From NCBI GenBank assembly GCA_944322275.1, contig CALUOV010000211.1:1-39196 (forward strand): 39,196 nucleotides of DNA, written 5' to 3'. A program made the position numbers and the translations under genes. Origin of the DNA: an uncultured Bacteroides sp. (lineage in GTDB: Bacteria; Bacteroidota; Bacteroidia; Bacteroidales; Bacteroidaceae). Below are positions 26,107 through 33,325 of this stretch, piece after piece. The notes under the pieces were generated by a model, which did no database searches, was not told where the DNA came from, and worked only from the letters and a program-made list of their open reading frames with translations. Each line of letters starts with the position of its first letter. Position 1 is the first letter of the stretch.

Positions 26107-29100
26107 ATGAAACTAAGATCAGTTTTTCTTAGAGCATTTAGTATGCTGTTGTTGACGGTCTTACTGGTTCTTCCGGCCAGTGCCCAAAACAACATGACTG
26201 TAACTGGTACGGTGACAGACAATTTAGGGCCGGTCATCGGTGTGAATGTATCAGTTGAGGGAACCACACTGGGTGGTATTACAGACATTGACGGAAATTA
26301 CACGTTGGAAAACATTCCGAGCAATGGCACATTGGTCTTTTCTTTTATTGGTTACAAGACTCAAAAGATCGCCATTAACGGGCAGACGCGTATTGATGTG
26401 AAAATGGAAGAAGACAGTGAAATGTTGAGTGAAGTAGTTGTCGTTGGTTATGGCGTTCAGCGTAAGAGCGACTTGACAGGTTCTGTAGCTTCCGTAAAGA
26501 CCAGCGATGCTTTGAAAAGCACACCTTCCGGTAACGTGTCCGACGCTTTGCAGGGACGTATGGCCGGCGTATCTGTATTGAGCGGTTCTGGTGACCCGAG
26601 CCAAGACAACACCATCCGTGTACGTGGTATCAACTCCATTACGGCTGAAACAGGCCCGCTGGTAGTAGTCGATGGCTTCATTGGTGGTTCGTTGCAGAAC
26701 TTGAATCCGTCGGATATCGCTTCTATCGAAGTTTTGAAGGATGCTTCCGCAACGGCTGTATACGGTTCTCGTGGTGCCAATGGCGTGATCTTGGTAACAA
26801 CCAAGAATCCGGGTAAAGACAAGCTGTCGGTTAGCTTCAACGCTTTTGCCAATATCAAGACCGTAGCCAAATATCCGGATACTCTATCTCCTTATGAGTA
26901 TGCTCAGATGGTTAATGAATATGGTAATGATACCGGTCGCGGTGATTACTTTGACGCTACCCTGTTGGCTGACTTGCAGGCAGGACGTGCTGGTTATGAC
27001 TATAGCCGTGAGATCTTCCGTACGGCCGTCACACAGAACTATGACCTGTCCATCAGTGGCGGTAACGAAAATACAACGTTCCTGGCTTCATTCCGTTATC
27101 AGAACGATCAAGGTGTCTTGAAGGAATCCATGAGCGAGACATACAACTGGCGTCTGAAAGTGGATACCAAGATTAAGAAATGGCTGGACGTAGGTTTGAA
27201 CTTCTATGGTAACTACCGCAAGAGTTCAACTCCGCGTACCAATCCTTATCGCGGTATTTTCCAGACGGCTATGTTCTTCGACAATACGTTGTCTCCCAAG
27301 AATGAAAATGGTGAGTATAACAACGATGACTGGAGCGGTAACCACATGTACAACCCGATGGGACACATTTGGGAGCTGGATTCGTCTACGCAGACTATCA
27401 ACAACCGCCTGCAAGGCTATGTACAGTTCAACATCATCGATGGCCTGACATTCCGTTCTCAAATGGGTGTACTGTTCGACAACCGCCTGAGCACCACCTT
27501 GGAGAATGAGGACAGCTATCAGATGTTTGCCCAATCCAATAGCCGTGCATATGCCCGTAGCTACTTTAACCTCAGCTGGTTGAACACCAATACGTTGAGC
27601 TACGTGAAGGAATTCAACGAAAACCATCGTATCAACGCTACAGCCGTGTTTGAACAGTCTTACGATAACAACTACAATCATTTGGGACGCGCTTATTTTC
27701 CTGACTATATAGATATAACGCACGGTTATAATAACTTGGCCATGAGTCAGGACGCTTCGCTGAACGAATTGTCAAGCGAGCGTATCATCAATACGTTGAT
27801 GTCCGGTATGTTACGTATCAACTATGTATTTATGAACCGCTATATGGTAACGGCTTCTATCCGTGCGGATGGCTCTTCCCGCTTGGAAGAAAAATGGGCG
27901 TACTTCCCGTCTGCCGCTTTGGCATGGGATATCAAACAGGAAAGTTTCTTGCAGGACAACAACTTCATTGATCAGTTGAAACTCCGTTTGGGCTATGGTT
28001 CGGTAGGTAACCAGTCTGTAGAAGCTTACCGTATTTATTCTATGATGACTCCGACAACTTCATCAGGTCCCAATGGTACGAAGCCTACTGTATATGCTGT
28101 TGACCGTCCGAATGCTCCTTACCTGAAGTGGGAACGTAACGATCAGTTCAATGTAGGTGTGGATTTTGGTATCTTGAATGGACGCGTACGTTTAACGGCA
28201 GATTGGTATAGCAAGTTGTCTAAAGATATTCTGATGGAAGTGGCTCAGCCTCCTCATTTGGGTTATAACCAATTGTTGCGTAATGCCGGTGAGATTAAGA
28301 ATACCGGTGTGGAATTCACCATCAGTGCCGATCCGTTTGTAAGTAACGACCCGACAGGTTTCAGTTGGCATACGGATTTGACCTTGACTCATAACAAGGG
28401 TACATATAATAAAATACCTACGTTCAATCATCGTCAACAACAAGCTGGAAACTACCAGAACGTATTGTTCCAAATGGTAGAAGGCGAGAAGTTAGGTAGT
28501 TTTTGGGGCTACCAGTATGAAGGCTTGTGGACACAAGCCGATGTGGACGCTCCATTTATAGATGCAAATGGTAACCAGACTGGACAAACGAATGGTGATG
28601 TATATAAAGTAGTTGCTGGTAATTCTAAATTCACCGATGTTAATAAAGACGGTAAACTGAATGCTGATGACCAAGGAATTATTGGTTGCGGTCAGCCCAC
28701 TTTTAATTGGGGATGGAACAACACCTTCGCTTACAAGAACTTCGATTTATCATTCTTTTTGGTAGGTTTCCATGGTTTTGACATTTACAACGCAACGAAA
28801 CAGATAGGCTTTGGTACTGTAGGTGGTGGTATTAAGAGTCAGCAAGTTGCAACCATTACTCCGATGCCGGATTGGTTGAATCACTGGACTCCGGATAATA
28901 CCAATACTACCGTTCCCCGTTGGGATGGCCAAGGTACAGAAAATACGGATATGTTTAGTACGCGTTTCATAGAAAATGGAAGTTTCATCAAGATGAAGAG
29001 CATTACGCTGGGCTACACTGTTCCGGAAAAAGTTTGCAAGAACTGGGGTATCACGAATCTGCGTATCTATGCTTCCGTTCAGAATCCGTTCCACATCACC

Positions 29101-29217
29101 GGTTATTCCGGACTCGATCCCGAATCTACGCTGGGTGATCCGTTGATTCAAGGTGTAGACTGGGGTAACTATCCGAACAGCCGCAACTACCTGATTGGCT
29201 TGAACTTCGCATTCTAA
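26107..29217 (+). CDS. SusC/RagA-family TonB-dependent outer-membrane transporter (pair 2)
   Basis: Outer-membrane importer of oligosaccharides, 1036 residues. The signal peptide ends in LVLPASAQ. The N-terminal carboxypeptidase-D-like domain reads MTVTGTVTDNLGPVIGVNVSVEGT, DIDGNYTL and FSFIGYKTQ. The plug shows EVVVVGYGVQRKSDLTGSVA, LQGRMAGVSVLSGSGDPSQ, IRVRGINSI and SIEVLKDASATAVYGSRGANGVILVTTK. The barrel ends NYLIGLNFAF. It differs from the pair 1 transporter through most of the barrel, so the two pairs probably accept different oligosaccharides or differ in origin. Its SusD partner begins 32 nt after its stop. Confidence 0.95.
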   Translation: MKLRSVFLRAFSMLLLTVLLVLPASAQNNMTVTGTVTDNLGPVIGVNVSVEGTTLGGITDIDGNYTLENIPSNGTLVFSFIGYKTQKIAINGQTRIDVKMEEDSEMLSEVVVVGYGVQRKSDLTGSVASVKTSDALKSTPSGNVSDALQGRMAGVSVLSGSGDPSQDNTIRVRGINSITAETGPLVVVDGFIGGSLQNLNPSDIASIEVLKDASATAVYGSRGANGVILVTTKNPGKDKLSVSFNAFANIKTVAKYPDTLSPYEYAQMVNEYGNDTGRGDYFDATLLADLQAGRAGYDYSREIFRTAVTQNYDLSISGGNENTTFLASFRYQNDQGVLKESMSETYNWRLKVDTKIKKWLDVGLNFYGNYRKSSTPRTNPYRGIFQTAMFFDNTLSPKNENGEYNNDDWSGNHMYNPMGHIWELDSSTQTINNRLQGYVQFNIIDGLTFRSQMGVLFDNRLSTTLENEDSYQMFAQSNSRAYARSYFNLSWLNTNTLSYVKEFNENHRINATAVFEQSYDNNYNHLGRAYFPDYIDITHGYNNLAMSQDASLNELSSERIINTLMSGMLRINYVFMNRYMVTASIRADGSSRLEEKWAYFPSAALAWDIKQESFLQDNNFIDQLKLRLGYGSVGNQSVEAYRIYSMMTPTTSSGPNGTKPTVYAVDRPNAPYLKWERNDQFNVGVDFGILNGRVRLTADWYSKLSKDILMEVAQPPHLGYNQLLRNAGEIKNTGVEFTISADPFVSNDPTGFSWHTDLTLTHNKGTYNKIPTFNHRQQQAGNYQNVLFQMVEGEKLGSFWGYQYEGLWTQADVDAPFIDANGNQTGQTNGDVYKVVAGNSKFTDVNKDGKLNADDQGIIGCGQPTFNWGWNNTFAYKNFDLSFFLVGFHGFDIYNATKQIGFGTVGGGIKSQQVATITPMPDWLNHWTPDNTNTTVPRWDGQGTENTDMFSTRFIENGSFIKMKSITLGYTVPEKVCKNWGITNLRIYASVQNPFHITGYSGLDPESTLGDPLIQGVDWGNYPNSRNYLIGLNFAF

Positions 29218-29249
29218 ATTTGTTTAATCTAAAAATTGCATACAACAAT

Positions 29250-30788
29250 ATGAAAAAACTAACATATCTTGCAACGCTCGCCGGAAGTCTGTTTCTCGCA
29301 ACTTCTTGCGTAGATTTGGATCAAGAGCCGCAATCGTTTATTACTGAGGAAGAATATATTTCTACGATAAATCAAGAGTCATTGGAAAGTGCAATTTCTG
29401 CCTTGTACAATAACTTGTGGCATGATAATTATGGTTTCAATAGCCGTATCCAACGTATTCAGGTTTGTGCCGATGAAATTACCTATCGTGCGGCAAAAGC
29501 TGGTAATGAATTGGCTTATTATGATCAATTGAGTCCGAATATTTCTGCTAATACTGCGGACTTTGATACTACGTGGGAATTATTTTATTTTACGATAGCT
29601 AATGCAAATAAACTTATTCACTTCGCTGTCGCACCTGCTGATGCAACAGAAGAAGAAATAGCTAAGTTTAATGGAGCATTAGCAGAAGCTTATTTTGTGC
29701 GTGGGTTGTGTTACTTCTATTTGGTGCGTATGTATGGTAACGTTCCGATGGTTCCTGAAGATGGGAATGAGACAGCAATAGATTGTCCTCTAAGTACGCC
29801 AGAAGAGATTTACAACAATATGATTATACCTAGTTTGGAGTATGCTATAGAATGGTTACCAGAATCTCCGCGTTTAAGCAATAGTTCTACTCCTACTAAA
29901 TGGGCTGCTGAAACTTGCTTAGCTGATGTATATATTACGATGGCAGGTTGGCCATTGAAAAAGGGTCAAGAATATTATGCAAAAGCTGCTGAAGTCGCGA
30001 AGGATGTATTGGACAACAATAACTACCATAAGCAAGAGGCCAATTACGAAGATTTATGGAAGGAGGCTAATAAGAACAGTAGTGAGTTTATGTTCTGTCT
30101 GCATCATAGTCATGCTAATAAAGTAATGGCTAGTAACTACGGAAAATCTTACTATCCGGCTGATTATTATAATATTATAAATAAAGTGGCACGTAATGGT
30201 TGGGCCGACTACTATGCTCGTAAAGAAGCATTTGAAGCATATCCGAATGATAAACGTAAGGATTGGAACTTTATGACCGAATGGTATTCTACCAGCAATG
30301 GTAACAATCTTGTGCAATGGCAAGATAGTCCTGATGGTCTGCCTTGTATCAGCAAGTATTATGACTACGATCAAGGTCAACCTGGACAGAATGCCCAAGC
30401 TAACGGTGTGACCAGTATCTATCGCTTGGCCGATGCCAAATTGCTCTATGCCGAGGCTTCTACCCGTGCTACCAATAGCGTGAACAGTCAGGCTATCGAA
30501 GCGGTTCGCAGTCTTCAGGAACGTGCCGGTTATGCAGAGAGAGGTATTCCCGAAGTTGCTGACGGTGTAAGCGCAGATGAGTTCCTGAACATCGTTTCTA
30601 ACGAGCGCAGCTATGAGTTCTTTGCTGAGATGCGTCGTTGGTTCGAGTTGGTTCGTACCGAACAAGTAAGCGTGAAGCGTGCTGAGAATTGGAATGGTTC
30701 TCTGTTCCAGACACAAGGTCACTATTACTTCCCGATACCTTCTCAGCAGATATTGTTGACAGGTTGGCAAAACAATCCGGGTTATTAA
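29250..30788 (+). CDS. SusD/RagB-family glycan-binding lipoprotein (pair 2)
   Basis: Surface glycan-binding lipoprotein partnering the upstream SusC-like protein. The ATG at 29250 gives 512 residues starting MKKLTYLATLAGSLFLATSC, lipobox ATSC with C20; an in-frame TTG at 29220 would only add a poor leader before this signal. SusD landmarks are DLDQEPQSFITEEEY, the helical segment EAYFVRGLCYFYLVRMYGNVPMVPED, AADVYITMAGWP-like repeats, and a C-terminal SIYRLADAKLLYAEASTRA, VSNERSYEFFAEMRRWFELVRTE and FPIPSQQI. The first two thirds (to about 30340) are AT-rich, near 32-37% GC in sampled lines; the rest is near 55%. A hairpin terminator follows. Confidence 0.95.
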   Translation: MKKLTYLATLAGSLFLATSCVDLDQEPQSFITEEEYISTINQESLESAISALYNNLWHDNYGFNSRIQRIQVCADEITYRAAKAGNELAYYDQLSPNISANTADFDTTWELFYFTIANANKLIHFAVAPADATEEEIAKFNGALAEAYFVRGLCYFYLVRMYGNVPMVPEDGNETAIDCPLSTPEEIYNNMIIPSLEYAIEWLPESPRLSNSSTPTKWAAETCLADVYITMAGWPLKKGQEYYAKAAEVAKDVLDNNNYHKQEANYEDLWKEANKNSSEFMFCLHHSHANKVMASNYGKSYYPADYYNIINKVARNGWADYYARKEAFEAYPNDKRKDWNFMTEWYSTSNGNNLVQWQDSPDGLPCISKYYDYDQGQPGQNAQANGVTSIYRLADAKLLYAEASTRATNSVNSQAIEAVRSLQERAGYAERGIPEVADGVSADEFLNIVSNERSYEFFAEMRRWFELVRTEQVSVKRAENWNGSLFQTQGHYYFPIPSQQILLTGWQNNPGY

Positions 30789-30832
30789 TGGAACTCGTTT
30801 CATAGGCACTGATTTGTGCTGTTTCATGTGAT

Positions 30833-30875
30833 AAAAGGAGAGGAGGGGCTTCCTTAAAAAGGAGGTCCCTCTTTT
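30833..30875 (+). terminator. Terminator after SusC/SusD pair 2
   Basis: A purine-rich arm (AAAAGGAGAGGAGGGGCTT) pairs, with a small bulge, with AAGGAGGTCCCTCTTTT. The 3' arm ends in a T-run. It would end or attenuate the susCD2 transcript before the lyase genes. Confidence 0.65.
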
Positions 30876-30942
30876 CATATATGAAATGAGTTCGGGAGCA
30901 TTAAAAATAGCTTCTGTTGTTGTTGCGGAAAATGAAAATTTG

Positions 30943-30950
30943 TACATTTG
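30943..30950 (+). promoter_or_regulatory. Candidate promoter box of the PL8-GH3 unit
   Basis: TACATTTG matches TAnnTTTG exactly, with TTG-containing sequence about 17-20 bp upstream (30918-30925). It lies 283 bp before the PL8 start, so the transcript would have a long leader that includes the 22-bp repeat cluster at 30999-31086. Apart from terminator, promoter and repeats, the gap 30789-31233 holds no gene that I can see. Confidence 0.5.
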
Positions 30951-30998
30951 CATAAACGATAGTTTGAATGTCCGCATTCCGCCAAATAATGTCTTCGC

Positions 30999-31086
30999 AA
31001 ATGAAGCTAGCTTCAACCGTCATAGAAGCTAGGTTAAATGTCCATAGAAGCCAGGTGAAATGGTCGTAGCAGCTTGCTTACTTTAT
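30999..31086 (+). repeat. Four 22-bp-period units containing GAAGCTAG, in the presumed PL8 leader
   Basis: Units start at 30999, 31021, 31043 and 31065. The middle two both begin CATAGAAGC and match at 18 of 22 positions; the outer two are more degenerate. The first contains the perfect 14-bp palindrome TGAAGCTAGCTTCA (31002-31015), that is 6 bases, a 2-base centre, 6 bases; the later units keep this layout with decayed symmetry. Period and layout are the same as in the array at 21103-21188, but the sequence is different. Confidence 0.75.
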
Positions 31087-31233
31087 TTTTCATCCTATGC
31101 TTTGGCAAATTGCATACATTCTGCGAGAGATATGTCAATTCCTATACGGAATTTGCATATAAGAAACTTTTGGTACAGAGGTGAATAAGAATTTGCTTAT
31201 CAGTTTTGATATTAATTTTATAACGATTGAACC

Positions 31234-33276
31234 ATGAAAACTTGTCGTATTTTTATCTTGATGCTTCTCATGCTGTTGACAGGAAATCTTGTTGAGGCAT
31301 CCTCATCGGACTTCCAGACAATTTACAAACGTATGTATGATACATACTTAAAGTCCAACCCCTCGGAGGAACGGGTGAATGAGTTGCTGAACTCGTTGAC
31401 ACCGGAAGGCGCATTCTCTGACATTGATTATACGGTAACAAGCGGCGCGCCTCGTAGGCATGTACAGAATCTGATAGTACTGGCCAATGCCTACCAGCAG
31501 CCCAAGAACAAACGTTATCATGATACCGTGTTGAGAGACGAGTACCTGAAGGCGTTGCGTTTCTGGGTCGATACCGACCATCATGCCGCCAATTGGTGGT
31601 ATCGCTACATTCCTTATCCCAAGGAGTTGTCGCAGGGAGTTATCCTGATGGCGGATGAAATCAGGCAAGACTCGGAACTTTTTGACAAGACGATGGCTTA
31701 TTTGCGTTATTCGTACGAGACGGCCAAACCGGCCCACATGACTGGAGCCAATGCGGCGGACATCATCATGGGTTCGCTGACGGCAAGTGTCTTGACCGAA
31801 GATGATGCTCAAATGGTTCGTTTCCGTGACCAGATGACTTCGCTGCTGACCATACAAGAGACGGAAGGGGTATTGCGTGACTATCTGTACGGACAGCATT
31901 GCGGCAGTGGACGTCAGCTGTATTTTACCAGTTATGGAAAGGAGTTTGTCAATTCCATGCTGTTCTATCTGGAGTTTTGCCGGGGAACGAAGTATCAAAG
32001 TCCCGGATTAAGTCTGTTGCAAGACCTTTTCATAAAAGGTGCGCAATGGATATTCTTTGCACGGCAATATGACCCCAACAATGCCGGACGTTACATTGAC
32101 TCCAACCATTTCCAAAAAGATATATTAAAACTGGCTGAACGGGTTTGCAAACTGAGTGAAGGGGAGGTAAGGGCGCAGATGGAACAAGTGGTGCGGCGAA
32201 TCGGCGGAGAAAACACGCTGACAGGAAACCGTATGTTCTGGCGCTTTGACTACATGGTGAACCGTCGGCCCGGTTACTATGCAAGTTCGCGCATGACTTC
32301 TACACGTACCGTAGGCAATGAAGCGGGAAACGGGGATGGCGAGTTCAATTATTACGCCGCCAACGGTGTCAACTACGTTTTCGTGACAGGCAAGGAATAT
32401 GCGGGTGATTATTTCAAGAAGTTCAATAACCGTCAATACCCGGGCATTACGGCTGAGCAAGACAACGAGCCACTTCCTGTTCCCGATTGGGGCGAACACG
32501 GCAATAACGGGAATGCTTTTGCCGGTGGCGTGAGCGATAGTGTACGTGGCGCATGCGGCATGATTCTGGAGCGCCGTTCCTTGGTGGCTCATAAAGCCTG
32601 GTTCTATTTCGATGAGGAATTTGTATGCTTAGGCGCCGGCATCCGGAACGCAAGCGGAAAAGCGGATGTATATACTACCGTCAATCAATGCAATGAGGAC
32701 GGAAAGGTGCAATATGCGTTCGGGAAGGATGTCCTGACACTAACGGGATCAGCGTCTCTGAAGGACCTGAAATGGGTGCTGCATGGACACGTCGGTTACT
32801 ATAATCTCCATCCGCAAGCGGAATATCGCGTGGCCTGTCCGAATGGATTGTTCACACTGAATATCAATCATGGTCTTTGTCCGGAACAAGGAACATATGC
32901 ATACGTGGTTCGTCCGAATGTGAAAGACGCAAAGGAAGCCGGTGCGTATGCCGAGCGGATTCCCATAGAGATACTTTCCAATACGGAGCAGTTGCAGGCT
33001 GTCCGTCACACCAAACTTGAAGTGACCGAAGCGATATTTTATCAGGCCGGAACATTGAGCTTGCCGGATGGTGTGACGTTGAAGGTGGACGCTCCTTGCA
33101 CGCTGATGTGGAACGGGAAAACCCGGAAAATTCATGTGGCCAATCCGTATTGTGAATCCCTGAATCCGACGACCATCACTGTGGCTTTGACTCAAGAAGG
33201 AGAATCGCGGACGTTGGTTTTCGAATTGCCGCAAGGGGAGTTCGCGGGAAGTACGGTAGCGAAAGTTGTGAAATAA
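31234..33276 (+). CDS. Polysaccharide lyase family 8 (hyaluronate/chondroitin/xanthan lyase type)
   Basis: Secreted lyase that cleaves uronic-acid-containing polysaccharides by beta-elimination. The 680 residues have a type I signal peptide (cleavage near VEA, about residue 23), so it is periplasmic or exported. The (alpha/alpha) toroid shows NWWYRYIPYPKELSQGVILM. The putative catalytic tetrad is N173 (MTGANAADI), H222 (YGQHCGSG), Y234 (FTSYG) and R286 (AGRYID). The beta-sandwich half begins near NRMFWRFDYMVNRRPGYYASSRM and includes the PGIT and FAGGVSD regions. The His-Tyr spacing is 12 rather than the 9 of classic AC-type lyases. GH3 follows 49 nt later, likely co-transcribed. The substrate could be hyaluronan, chondroitin or another acidic glycan. 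Confidence 0.88.
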   Translation: MKTCRIFILMLLMLLTGNLVEASSSDFQTIYKRMYDTYLKSNPSEERVNELLNSLTPEGAFSDIDYTVTSGAPRRHVQNLIVLANAYQQPKNKRYHDTVLRDEYLKALRFWVDTDHHAANWWYRYIPYPKELSQGVILMADEIRQDSELFDKTMAYLRYSYETAKPAHMTGANAADIIMGSLTASVLTEDDAQMVRFRDQMTSLLTIQETEGVLRDYLYGQHCGSGRQLYFTSYGKEFVNSMLFYLEFCRGTKYQSPGLSLLQDLFIKGAQWIFFARQYDPNNAGRYIDSNHFQKDILKLAERVCKLSEGEVRAQMEQVVRRIGGENTLTGNRMFWRFDYMVNRRPGYYASSRMTSTRTVGNEAGNGDGEFNYYAANGVNYVFVTGKEYAGDYFKKFNNRQYPGITAEQDNEPLPVPDWGEHGNNGNAFAGGVSDSVRGACGMILERRSLVAHKAWFYFDEEFVCLGAGIRNASGKADVYTTVNQCNEDGKVQYAFGKDVLTLTGSASLKDLKWVLHGHVGYYNLHPQAEYRVACPNGLFTLNINHGLCPEQGTYAYVVRPNVKDAKEAGAYAERIPIEILSNTEQLQAVRHTKLEVTEAIFYQAGTLSLPDGVTLKVDAPCTLMWNGKTRKIHVANPYCESLNPTTITVALTQEGESRTLVFELPQGEFAGSTVAKVVK

Positions 33277-33325
33277 CGCTCTATAACTCCTGATCTTTAA
33301 ATTATCATTTAAGAATACTGTCTAT

